A stretch of 38,513 nt of DNA from an uncultured Oscillospiraceae bacterium (GTDB taxonomy: Bacteria; Bacillota; Clostridia; Oscillospirales; Oscillospiraceae), in contig CANQCS010000020.1 in NCBI GenBank assembly GCA_947589745.1, forward strand, positions 1-38,513. The letters are read 5' to 3'. The notes under the pieces were generated by a model. The model was not told the DNA's origin. It did no database searches and saw only the letters and a list, made by a program, of their open reading frames with translations. The translations under genes were made by a program, and so were the position numbers. Each line of letters starts with the position of its first letter. Within the stretch, counting starts at the first letter, position 1. Of this stretch, positions 14,474-22,100 are shown one piece after another.

Positions 14474-15766
14474 ATGAATATCCAATACATCCACCCCGCT
14501 GACCAGCTGGTCATGTTCATGCAGCGCATCTACGACAAGGGCCTCACCACCATGTCCGGCGGCAACCTGTCCATCATGGACACCGACGGCAACATCTGGA
14601 TCACCCCCGCCAGCGTGGACAAGGGGACCCTGACCCGGAAGGACATCATCTGCGTCCACCCCGACGGCACCACCGACGGGCCCCATAAGCCCTCCTCCGA
14701 GCTACCCTTCCACCAGTCCGTGTACCGGATGCGCCCGGACCTGAAGGCCGTGCTCCACGCCCATCCTCCGGCGCTGGTGGCCTTCTCCATCGTCCGCCGG
14801 GTGCCCAGCCTGGACCTGCTGCCCACGGTGCGGAAGGTGTGCAAGGACGTGCGCATCGCCACCTACGCCGTCCCCGGCAGCGAGGAGCTGGGGGAGAACA
14901 TCGGCAAGGTCTTCGCCGAGGGCTGCGACATCGCCCTGCTGGAGAACCACGGCGTCTGCGTGGGCGCGCCGGATATGTTCACCGCCTTCCAGCGGTTTGA
15001 GACCCTGAACTACAGCGCCGCCCTGGAGACCCTGGCGGGCAAGCTGGGCAAGGCCAACGAGCTGCCCCTGGACGCCTACCGGGCCACCGAGACCAGCCAC
15101 CACACCAAGATGGACGACTTCATCCCCAACTCCCACACCTCCGAGGAGCTGGCCGCCCGGCGGGACATGATCACCCTGATCCACCGCTCCTACAAGATGG
15201 GCCTCTTCACCGCCACCCACGGCACCTACTCCATGCGCCTCAGCGACGGCAGCTTTATCATCACGCCCTTCGGCTGCGACCGGGCCTACCTGGAGGAGGA
15301 TGACCTGGTCCGGGTGAAGGCCGGCATGAAGGAGCTGGGCAAGACCCCCTCCCGGGCCGTGTACCTCCACCAGAAGATTTACGACAAGCACCCGGACATC
15401 CACGCGGTGCTCATCGCCCACCCGGTCCACGCCATGGCTTTCGCCGTCACCGACGCCCAGCTGGACCCCCGGACCATCCCGGAGAGCTATATCCTCCTGC
15501 GGGATGTGAAGAAGCTGGGGTATCAGGAGTTCTATCAGAACCCCGACGCGGTGGCGGAGCAGTTCGACGAGGCCCACCCGGTGCTGATGGCCGCCAACGA
15601 CTGCGTCATCGTCACCGGCGACTCCCTGCTGAAGGCCTTCGACCGCCTGGAGGTCATGGAGTCCACCTGCCACTCCATCCTGGACAGCCTGGGCTTGGGG
15701 CCGGTGGTGTACATCTCCGACAAGGAGGTGGCGGACCTCAAGGAGGCCTTCCATCTGAAGGACTAA
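14474..15766 (+). CDS. Tandem class II aldolase/adducin-domain protein
   Basis: This 430-residue protein consists of two consecutive class II aldolase/adducin domains (about 1-205 and 225-430). The family contains Zn2+-dependent sugar-phosphate aldolases and epimerases. The first copy keeps the metal and catalytic residues: Glu in SSELPFH, the HAHP pair and the later ENHG histidine. In the second copy the same places read AVYLH, IAHP and ANDC, so the Glu, one His of the pair and the last His are lost. It is preceded by a strong promoter and AAAGGGG and followed by a terminator, so it is a single-gene unit. The substrate is probably a phosphorylated sugar, but there are no sugar genes nearby to name it. 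Confidence 0.82.
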   Translation: MNIQYIHPADQLVMFMQRIYDKGLTTMSGGNLSIMDTDGNIWITPASVDKGTLTRKDIICVHPDGTTDGPHKPSSELPFHQSVYRMRPDLKAVLHAHPPALVAFSIVRRVPSLDLLPTVRKVCKDVRIATYAVPGSEELGENIGKVFAEGCDIALLENHGVCVGAPDMFTAFQRFETLNYSAALETLAGKLGKANELPLDAYRATETSHHTKMDDFIPNSHTSEELAARRDMITLIHRSYKMGLFTATHGTYSMRLSDGSFIITPFGCDRAYLEEDDLVRVKAGMKELGKTPSRAVYLHQKIYDKHPDIHAVLIAHPVHAMAFAVTDAQLDPRTIPESYILLRDVKKLGYQEFYQNPDAVAEQFDEAHPVLMAANDCVIVTGDSLLKAFDRLEVMESTCHSILDSLGLGPVVYISDKEVADLKEAFHLKD

Positions 15767-15792
15767 CGGATTCCCGAATCATACCGTCAAGA

Positions 15793-15824
15793 AAGGCCGT
15801 CTGCCCAAACGGGCAGACGGCCTT
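15793..15824. terminator. Bidirectional terminator
   Basis: A 14-bp perfect stem (15793-15806 with 15811-15824) has a 4-nt AAAC loop. TTTCTTG follows on the minus strand and CGCCTATATGTTTT on the plus strand. It serves the convergent aldolase-like and DUF2344 genes. Confidence 0.8.
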
Positions 15825-15888
15825 CGCCTATATGTTTTCTGGAAAGTCATCATCGGCGATTACCTGCCGCCAAGGCGGAGTCCCGCGG

Positions 15889-16551
15889 TCACCGGAAGCT
15901 GGCCCCGCTGCCGTCCAGCACAGCCAGCCGTCTGACCCGGACAAAGTCGGGAGAAAGTTCCGGCAGGTATTTCTCCACCGCCGCCGCCAGCAGGGCGGGA
16001 TTCAGCCCCGGATTCTGGGCGGATACCACGGCGTACAGGCGCAGAACTCCCGGCGCTTCCTCCAGCCGGAGGTCCCGGATCATGGGCCGGATATCCACGT
16101 CCGCCAGGGACTTGTGCTTGGTGCGCTTTTGGATCACCACGCTCCCGCCGCCCAGCAGGGCGGCGATTTTTTCCGCCGCGCCGCTTGGTACGCAGCTGTC
16201 GTAAAGTAAATCCACCTTGCAGGACAGCGCCGCCAGCTCCCGCACCGGCAGCACCGGTTCCGCGCAGGCCAGCGCCGCGATCCCCTCCGGCATCCCACTG
16301 TTCAGCCGCGCCGGCAGCGCGGCGGTGTCGATGTCGCCGTTGGTCTCGAAGTCCAATATCTCGCAGTCGCTCTCTTGGCCCACCGGCAGGGGCATGGCAA
16401 AGGAGATGATGGGGTGGGGATGGAACCCCTGGGAGTGCCGCAGGACGATGCCCTCCCGCAAAAATACCCGCTGGAACGTCCGCAGCAGGTCCAGGTGGGA
16501 GATGTACGCCGCCCGGCCCTCCTTCACGAAAAACAGCCGCAGCTTACCCAC
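15889..16551 (-). CDS. TIGR03936-type radical-SAM-associated protein (DUF2344)
   Basis: This 220-residue protein matches the DUF2344 family that nearly always partners or is fused to the radical SAM protein encoded just upstream. Typical stretches are LRLFFVKEGRAAYISHLDLLRTFQRVFLR, LRHSQGFHPHPIISFAMPLPVGQES, and the later KRTKHKSLADVDIRPMI. It begins with GTG at 16551, overlapping the end of the radical SAM gene by 8 nt, so the two are translated together. The pair is often followed by ribonuclease G and ribosomal protein L21 genes in Firmicutes. Here those are absent and a terminator follows. The exact function of the pair is not established. Confidence 0.88.
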   Translation of the reverse strand: MGKLRLFFVKEGRAAYISHLDLLRTFQRVFLREGIVLRHSQGFHPHPIISFAMPLPVGQESDCEILDFETNGDIDTAALPARLNSGMPEGIAALACAEPVLPVRELAALSCKVDLLYDSCVPSGAAEKIAALLGGGSVVIQKRTKHKSLADVDIRPMIRDLRLEEAPGVLRLYAVVSAQNPGLNPALLAAAVEKYLPELSPDFVRVRRLAVLDGSGASFR

Positions 16552-18379
16552 GGTAGCACTCGCCCCCTTCCACGCAGCTGGCCCCGCAGCCGCCGCACTG
16601 CGTGCGGCAGTCCGGGGTGGTCACAGACCGGTAGGCCAGCTCCCGCTGATGCCACAGGTACTGGTCCGACACGTAGCAGGAGATCACGCTCCAGGGCATG
16701 ATCTCGTCCCGGCTCCGCTCCCGGTTGGCGTAGAACGCCGGGTCCAGGCCGCACTCCGCAAAGGCCTCCAGCCAGCGGTTCAGATCAAAACAGTCCGACC
16801 AGGCGTCAAGCTTAGCGCCTTTACGGAACGCGGTTTCCAACACTTTGCACAGCCGCCGGTCGCCCCGGGCCAGGATGGCCTCAAGAAAGCTGGTGTCGCC
16901 GTCGTGCCAGTTGTAGGTGACGGCCTTGGCGGTGATGGCCTCCCGCAGCAGCTTCACCCGGCGCTCGTACTCCTCCCGGCTGATCTGGGCCTCCCACTGG
17001 AAGGCGGTGAAGGGCTTGGGCACGAACCAGGAGGTGGACACGGTGATCCGCAGGCCCCGGTTCTTGTTGCTGGCGTACTCCCGCCAGGTGTGGACGGCGT
17101 GCTTGGCGATCTCCGCGATGCCCAGCACGTCCTCGTCGGTCTCCGTGGGCAGGCCCAGCATGAAATACAGCTTCACGCTGTTCCAGCCGCCGGAGAAGGC
17201 GGTCTTGAGGCTCTCGGTCAGCTCGTCCTCGGTGACGTTCTTGTTGATGGCGTCCCGGAGGCGCTGGGTGCCCGCCTCGGGGGCGAAGGTGAGGCCGGCC
17301 TTGCGGCCGTTCTGGAGCCGCTGCATCAGCTCCATGGAGAAGTTGTCCGCCCGGAGGGAGGGCAGGCTCAGGTTGACGTGGTGGTCCTCGCAGAAAGCGC
17401 TGAGGCCGTCGCAGAGCCGGACCAGGCCGGGGTAGTCGCTGGTGGACAGGGAGGCCAGGGTCATCTCCTGGTAGCCGGAGTCCCGCACGGCCTCCTGGCC
17501 GTACTGGATGAGCTGGTCCACGCTGCGGTTCCGCACCGGGCGGTAGACGTACCCGGCCTGACAGAACCGGCAGCCCCGGATGCAGCCCCGGAACACCTCC
17601 AGGGTCACCCGGTCGTGGACGATCTCGGTGGAGGGGACGATGGTCCTGGCGGGGTAGTAGGACTTGTCCATGTCGTGGACCACCCGCTTGTAGACCCGCT
17701 CCGGGGCCCCGTCAAGGGGCGTGATGGCCGCGATGGTCCCGTCCTTGTGGTAGGTCACGTCATAGAGGCTGGGCACGTAGACGCCGCCGATGCGGCAGGC
17801 CGCCCGGAGGAACCGGGGCTTGTCCCAGCCCTCTTTTTTCGCCCTGCGATACAGCTCGATGAGCTCGGGGAGCTGGTCCTCGCCCTCGCCGATGAGGGCC
17901 AGGTCGATGAAGTCGGCCACGGGCTCGGCGTTGTACATGGCGGTGCCGCCGGCCACCACCAGGGGGGAGAGGCCCGGCCGGTCCGCGCTCCGCAGGGGGA
18001 GGCCCGCCAGGTCCAGCATATTGAGCATGGCGGTGTAGGCCATCTCGTAGCCCACGGAGAAGCCGATGATGTCGAAGTCCGCGACGCTGTCGCCGGACTC
18101 CAGGGCGAAGAGGGGGATGCCGTTGCCGCGCAGCTCCGCCTCCATGTCGGTCCAGGGGGCGAAGACCCGCTCGCACCACACGCCGGGCATGTCGTTCATC
18201 ACGCCGTAGAGGATGCGGAAGCCCAGGTTGGACATACCGATCTCATAGGTGTCGGGGAAGCAGAAGGCGAAGCGGACGTCCACGTCCGCCTTGTCCTTCA
18301 TGACGGCGTTGTACTCCCCGCCCACATACCGGGCGGGCTTCTGGACCTTCGGAAGGATCCGTTCCAATCGTCTATCCAC
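16544..18379 (-). CDS. TIGR03960-type B12-binding/radical SAM protein
   Basis: This 611-residue protein has an N-terminal cobalamin-binding-like region (about 1-200, with FCFPDTYEIGMSNLGFRILYGVMN and FDIIGFSVGYEMAYTAMLNML). A radical SAM domain follows. The cluster-binding motif is EVFRGCIRGCRFCQAGY (Cys-x3-Cys-x2-Cys, about residues 265-272), and LTFAPEAGTQRLRDAINK is another family signature. Near the C-terminus are further cysteines (CRTQCGGCGASC) that could bind a second cluster. It starts with GTG at 18379 after AAGGAG. Immediately upstream of that site is a 15-bp perfect hairpin (18396-18435). The large repeat element lies beyond. Confidence 0.9.
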   Translation of the reverse strand: MDRRLERILPKVQKPARYVGGEYNAVMKDKADVDVRFAFCFPDTYEIGMSNLGFRILYGVMNDMPGVWCERVFAPWTDMEAELRGNGIPLFALESGDSVADFDIIGFSVGYEMAYTAMLNMLDLAGLPLRSADRPGLSPLVVAGGTAMYNAEPVADFIDLALIGEGEDQLPELIELYRRAKKEGWDKPRFLRAACRIGGVYVPSLYDVTYHKDGTIAAITPLDGAPERVYKRVVHDMDKSYYPARTIVPSTEIVHDRVTLEVFRGCIRGCRFCQAGYVYRPVRNRSVDQLIQYGQEAVRDSGYQEMTLASLSTSDYPGLVRLCDGLSAFCEDHHVNLSLPSLRADNFSMELMQRLQNGRKAGLTFAPEAGTQRLRDAINKNVTEDELTESLKTAFSGGWNSVKLYFMLGLPTETDEDVLGIAEIAKHAVHTWREYASNKNRGLRITVSTSWFVPKPFTAFQWEAQISREEYERRVKLLREAITAKAVTYNWHDGDTSFLEAILARGDRRLCKVLETAFRKGAKLDAWSDCFDLNRWLEAFAECGLDPAFYANRERSRDEIMPWSVISCYVSDQYLWHQRELAYRSVTTPDCRTQCGGCGASCVEGGECYRG

Positions 18380-18395
18380 AGGGGGTGATCTCCTT

Positions 18396-18435
18396 GGTAA
18401 AATGGTTTTTCTTTTTCGGTAAAAACCATTTTACC
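18396..18435. other. Perfect 15-bp hairpin abutting the radical SAM ribosome site
   Basis: GGTAAAATGGTTTTT (18396-18410) pairs perfectly with 18421-18435 around a 10-nt loop. On the minus strand the hairpin ends directly at the AAGGAG ribosome-binding site of the gene starting at 18379. The composition is AT-rich compared with the surroundings. Confidence 0.7.
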
Positions 18436-18456
18436 TTGTTTTGCGGGATTTTGCAA

Positions 18457-19159
18457 GGGGGCCTCCGGCCCCCGGGACGGTTTTTTGCACCTTGCAGGTG
18501 CGGCGGGCCCCTGGCCTACTTTTCCCCCACGGGAAAAGTAGGCAAAAGCGTGCTCAAGGGGGCCTTTGGCCCCCTTGAGAATCCCCTCCGTGGGGAAGGG
18601 CGTTAAGGGCAGATGGCCGGTTTAGACTAGGGGCCAGGGAAAGCATTCATCGGGGGTGCTGGTTTGTTTTTTGCCGTAGTCGATACTACTGGTTGCTCCG
18701 TTCCACTACGCAATTGATGAATGTTTCTTGTCGGGCCGTCAGCGAAAATCTGTCCTGTGCGTAGTGGAACGGAGCAGGACGCAGTACGATTCAGGCCGTG
18801 TACGGAAATGTATCAATTGCGTAGTGGAACGGAGCAACCAGCAGTTGGACAAGCACAAAAACGACCAGCGCACCCAATGTTTCGGTTTCGCCGCCCCAAG
18901 CGGCGAAACTTGCGCCGCAGAAGGATCTCCTTGGGGACATAGTTGGATAGCCGCAGAATCCCATACACGGGACTCGGCACGGTTTAGGCAAAACCAGCCA
19001 CAGGGGGAGCGCAAAACAAAAAAATAATGAGGAAAGATTCTCAAGAAAACCTCGGTTTTCTTGAGCGTGCTTTTGGTTACTTTTCCCACGGGGGAAAAGT
19101 AACCCAGGGGCGCACCCATCGGGGGTGCACATCAGACCTGGTGGGGGCCGGAGGCCCCC
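18457..19159 (+). mobile_element. Large hairpin-rich MITE-like element, copy A
   Basis: This 703-nt stretch fills most of the gene-free interval. Both ends carry the same series of hairpins in mirror order. The outermost is GGGGGCC-TCC-GGCCCCC (18457-18473 and 19143-19159). Next is a GCACC/GGTGC hairpin, then a xxxTACTTTTCCC hairpin (18514-18543 and 19075-19104), then a CTCAAG hairpin (18553-18579 and 19040-19065). Inside, TGCTCCGTTCCACTACGCA (18694-18712) is inverted at 18758-18776 and again at 18818-18836, exactly 60 nt later. No transposase is encoded. Short open frames exist but lack ribosome sites. The element is most likely a non-autonomous mobile repeat or structured RNA; boundaries are approximate. 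Confidence 0.72.
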
Positions 19160-19887
19160 AGCACCTGCTCCAGCGTGATCCCGCCCTGGGCGTATATGGC
19201 CGCGGCCAGTTGCTCCCGGTCACAGTTGTCCTCCACCCGCCCCTCCAGGGCGGGTGGCAGCGCCAGGGGCAGCCGCCCCCGGCCCGCTTCTCCGCCGGGA
19301 TACAGCGTATAATATATGGGGTTGTTTCCCGTCAGGTCGCCCCTGGGGGCGAAGAGCAGCAGCGCGTCCGCCCGCTCCAGCTGCTCCACCGTGGGGGAGA
19401 GCAGCAGAGAGATGCCGTATTCCCGCCGGAGGCTCCTGGCCAGCTCCTCGCCGCCGGAGCGGACGCTGAGCAGCACATATCGGTAGCTGAGAGCCAGGGA
19501 CTTGGCGGCCTCCGCCGTCTCCTGGCTGGCCCGGCTGCCGGACACCGCCGCCACCGCCTGGGTGGGGCCCAGCCCCAGGGCCTCCAGCCGCCGCTTGGCC
19601 AGCGGTGCCGCCAGCGCCCGCCGCAGCGGCAGCGTGTCCACCGGGTACACCCCCTCCCGGATGAAGAGGGCACTGTACGGGAAGTCCACCGGGAACACCG
19701 CCGTCCGCACCCCCAGCCCCTTCAGCTGCCGGGCCGCCAGCACCGCACGGCGGCGGGCCAGGGGACTGCCCGGATGCTTCGCCCGGCCCATGCGCAGCGA
19801 GGCAAAGACCGCGCCGGGGAACTGCTTCTCTCCCAATTCGATCCCCTTGGCCGGGGCCCCTTCGCCGTAAGTGATATATCCCACCAT
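19132..19887 (-). CDS. Conserved-looking protein of unknown function after the M23 peptidase gene
   Basis: This 251-residue protein is not recognised. It has alternating hydrophobic strands and helices, for example TQAVAAVSGSRASQETAEAAKSLA, YRYVLLSVRS and ADALLLFAP. This suggests a Rossmann-like alpha/beta fold with two lobes. There is no signal peptide or membrane segment. The ATG at 19887 is chosen because GGGAGG lies 8 nt upstream. That ribosome site is inside the 3' arm of the hairpin 19889-19931. It follows the M23 peptidase gene on the same strand and may belong to the ftsEX unit. The last 5-6 codons lie inside the terminal hairpin of repeat element A, so the C-terminus (ASGPHQV) is repeat-derived. 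Confidence 0.6.
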   Translation of the reverse strand: MVGYITYGEGAPAKGIELGEKQFPGAVFASLRMGRAKHPGSPLARRRAVLAARQLKGLGVRTAVFPVDFPYSALFIREGVYPVDTLPLRRALAAPLAKRRLEALGLGPTQAVAAVSGSRASQETAEAAKSLALSYRYVLLSVRSGGEELARSLRREYGISLLLSPTVEQLERADALLLFAPRGDLTGNNPIYYTLYPGGEAGRGRLPLALPPALEGRVEDNCDREQLAAAIYAQGGITLEQVLGASGPHQV

Positions 19888-19888
19888 C

Positions 19889-19931
19889 AAAACCGCCTCC
19901 CAAGCCAGCTTATGGCCTGAGAGGCGGTTTT
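19889..19931 (-). terminator. Hairpin containing a ribosome site, terminator-like
   Basis: An 11-bp perfect stem (19889-19899 with 19921-19931) ends in TTTT on the minus strand, right after the M23 peptidase gene. Its 3' arm carries the GGAGG of the next gene, whose ATG is at 19887. It could terminate the ftsEX transcript partially and also hide the ribosome site. Confidence 0.6.
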
Positions 19932-19953
19932 ATGTGCTTTGATGTCGCGGGGC

Positions 19954-21153
19954 CTACCATGCCTGGATATAACCAGGAAGGTACTGGAGCGGGTCCACGC
20001 GGGAGCCGTTCTCGGTGATCTCGTAGTGGAGGTGGGGACCATTGGAGATGCCGGTGCAGCCGGTGATGCCGATGACCTGGCCTTGGGAGACCACGTCGCC
20101 CTCCTTCACCAGCCGCTTGCTCATGTGGGCGTAGAGGGTGGTGTTGCCGGTGCCGTGGCTGATGACCACGTAGTTGCCGTAGGACGACGACAGCTCGGAC
20201 TTGATCACCACGCCGGCCTTGGTGGCGTAGATCTCACTGGTGTAGTATACGCCGCCGATATCCACGCCCTTGTGGTTAGTGGACGCGCCGGGGATGCCGG
20301 TGTTGCGCCCGCCCATGGGGGAGGTGATGCGCTTACTGGTGCTCACCGGCCAGATGTAGCCGCCCGCGGAGGCCTGCCCCCAGCCCATCTGCCGGGCCAG
20401 CTCCTCGGTCTTCTCCAGGATCTCATCCTGGATGGCGTCCTCCTCGGCGTCCAGCTGGGCCCACAGCTCCTGATACTCCTCGATGTTGGCCTCGATCTCC
20501 TCCACCAGGGCGTTGGACTCCTCCCGCTGGCTCTCCAGGTCCGCCTCCTGCTCCTCCAGGGTGGCCTTGGCCTCGGCCATGTCCGCCTTCAGATCCTCCT
20601 GCGTGGCCTGCTTCTCCTGGATCTGGGCCCGGATGTCCCGCAGGTTGTCCAGCACGCTCTGGTCGTAGTTCAGCACCTCCTGGATATCCGACAGGCGGCC
20701 CAGCAGGTCGGAGAAGCTCTCCGCCTGGAACAGCACCGCCCAGTAGGACACGGTGCCCGCCTCCTCCATCACCCGCGCCCGCTCACAGAAGAGGGCGTAA
20801 CACCGCTCCTCCTCCTTCTGGTTCTCGTCCAGCTCGTAGGCGGTCTGGGCCAGGAGCACGTCGAAGCCGGCGATCTTGCTCTCCGTCACGGCGATCTCGT
20901 CCTGGGTGATGTTGATTTGCTGGGTCAGCAGGTTGATGCGCTGGAGCATGGTGGACCGGTCGTCCCGCAGGCTGGCCAGGTCCTGCTCCACCTGCTTGCG
21001 CTGGCGCTTTAAATTTTTGGCCTCCTCCTCCAGTTCGTCGATCTCCTCCTGGGTCACCGCCTGGGCGGTGGGGACCAGGGGAGCGGCAGGGAAGAGGGCC
21101 GCCAGGAACAGCGCCGCCAACAGCAGCGCCGTCAGCTTTACGATTTTTTTCAT
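19954..21153 (-). CDS. M23-family murein hydrolase with coiled coil, EnvC-like, FtsEX-linked
   Basis: This 399-residue exported protein has a signal peptide (MKKIVKLTALLLAALFLAALF, cleavage near AQA-VT). A long coiled coil covers about residues 28-270 (EEIDELEEEAKNLKRQRKQVEQ and following). A C-terminal LytM/M23 domain covers about 285-399. The zinc ligands appear intact: His and Asp in NHKGVDIG and HxH in GPHLHYEI. The gene lies directly after ftsE and ftsX. In bacteria the FtsEX ABC complex controls a coiled-coil hydrolase or activator across the membrane (EnvC in E. coli, PcsB in streptococci); this is the likely partner here. The start at 21153 is chosen for the signal peptide; an ATG 3 codons upstream is possible. 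Confidence 0.9.
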   Translation of the reverse strand: MKKIVKLTALLLAALFLAALFPAAPLVPTAQAVTQEEIDELEEEAKNLKRQRKQVEQDLASLRDDRSTMLQRINLLTQQINITQDEIAVTESKIAGFDVLLAQTAYELDENQKEEERCYALFCERARVMEEAGTVSYWAVLFQAESFSDLLGRLSDIQEVLNYDQSVLDNLRDIRAQIQEKQATQEDLKADMAEAKATLEEQEADLESQREESNALVEEIEANIEEYQELWAQLDAEEDAIQDEILEKTEELARQMGWGQASAGGYIWPVSTSKRITSPMGGRNTGIPGASTNHKGVDIGGVYYTSEIYATKAGVVIKSELSSSYGNYVVISHGTGNTTLYAHMSKRLVKEGDVVSQGQVIGITGCTGISNGPHLHYEITENGSRVDPLQYLPGYIQAW

Positions 21154-21206
21154 GCACAGCATCCCTTTCCAACAAGATAGAAACATTCCCAACGGGGGAA
21201 CCAGTG

Positions 21207-22100
21207 TCAGACTTGGAGGAATTTGCGGATGGCGGAGAGGCTGCCGCCCACGCCGATGAGCATTCCGGCCCCGGCGAAGATGGCGGCTACGTAGGTCCAC
21301 ATATTCTCAAAGGGCACGATGTTGATGAGATTGATGGTGTCGTTGCTGGCCACGGACCGAGCCACCGCCACATACAGCCCCCACTGGAGGAAGAAGGCGA
21401 TGACCGCGGAGAACACCCCCAGCAGGAACCCCTCGAACACGAAGGGCCACCGGATGAACCAGTTGGTGGCGCCCACCATCTTCATAATGGCGATCTCGTC
21501 CCGGCGGTCGAAGGTGGTGAGCTTGATGGTGTTGGCGATGATGAACACGGACACCAGGAACAGCACCGCGATCAGCACCGCGCACACCACCCCCGCCACG
21601 TTGCGGATGGTGATGAAGCCCTGGGCCTCCACCTCGGCGGCATTGACGTTGCCGGGGCCGATGCCGGGGATCGCCTCCAGCGCCGCCTTGGTCTGAGCGA
21701 TCAGGCCGATGTCCTTCAGGTCGATGGCATAGCGGTGGCGGTAGTTGCTGTCGGGGATGCCGGTGTAAAGCTCCTCGCCTTCATAGCGCTCCCGGAACGC
21801 CGCCGCCGCCTCAGAGTTGGAGATGAAGGTGGCCTTGGCCACGTTGTCGATCTTGAGGATCTCCCGCTCCAGCTCCCGGGCCTCCTCCTCGGTGAGGCTC
21901 TTGTCCACGAAGGCCAGCATCTGGTTCTGGTCCTCCAATTCCTCCAGCATGGCGTTGGCGTTCACCGCCACCAGGGTGAAGGTGCCCATGATGATGAGGC
22001 AGGCCACGGTGATGCCCACGGCGGCGAAGGACATGAAGCCGTGGCTGAACATATTGTAAGCGCCCTCCCGGGCGAAGTAGAAAATATTGCGTCCGATCAT
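21207..22100 (-). CDS. ftsX: Cell division protein FtsX
   Basis: This 297-residue membrane protein is the permease-like half of the FtsEX complex. It has an N-terminal cytoplasmic segment (MIGRNIFYFAREGAYNMFSHGFMSFAAVGIT) leading into helix 1. An extracellular domain follows (about 45-170, with LEDQNQMLAFVDKSLTEEEARELEREI). Three further helices complete it, with the cytoplasmic DRRDEIAIMKMVGATNWFIRWPFVFEG loop typical of FtsX/MacB-type transporters. Its start overlaps the ftsE stop by 4 nt. The extracellular loop should bind the coiled coil of the M23 protein encoded next. Confidence 0.95.
   Translation of the reverse strand: MIGRNIFYFAREGAYNMFSHGFMSFAAVGITVACLIIMGTFTLVAVNANAMLEELEDQNQMLAFVDKSLTEEEARELEREILKIDNVAKATFISNSEAAAAFRERYEGEELYTGIPDSNYRHRYAIDLKDIGLIAQTKAALEAIPGIGPGNVNAAEVEAQGFITIRNVAGVVCAVLIAVLFLVSVFIIANTIKLTTFDRRDEIAIMKMVGATNWFIRWPFVFEGFLLGVFSAVIAFFLQWGLYVAVARSVASNDTINLINIVPFENMWTYVAAIFAGAGMLIGVGGSLSAIRKFLQV

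Noticed and set aside
16217-18388. A 723-residue plus-strand frame across the radical SAM gene
   Set aside because: No ribosome site or domain is seen, and the minus strand carries the Cys-x3-Cys-x2-Cys protein with its known partner.
18694-18836. Regularly spaced identical 19-mers as a CRISPR array
   Set aside because: Only two or three copies occur per site, in mixed orientation. The 60-nt unit is itself repeated rather than carrying unique spacers, and no cas genes are present.
18728-19027. A 99-residue frame with CVVERSRTQ and CVVERSNQQ in element A as a gene
   Set aside because: There is no ribosome site, and the peptide repeat simply mirrors the 60-nt DNA unit. Overlapping frames on both strands are equally open.
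21154-21300. N-terminal extension of the M23 peptidase to 21300
   Set aside because: The extra residues are basic and unlike a signal peptide, and they overlap the end of ftsX. The downstream MKK start gives a proper signal sequence.
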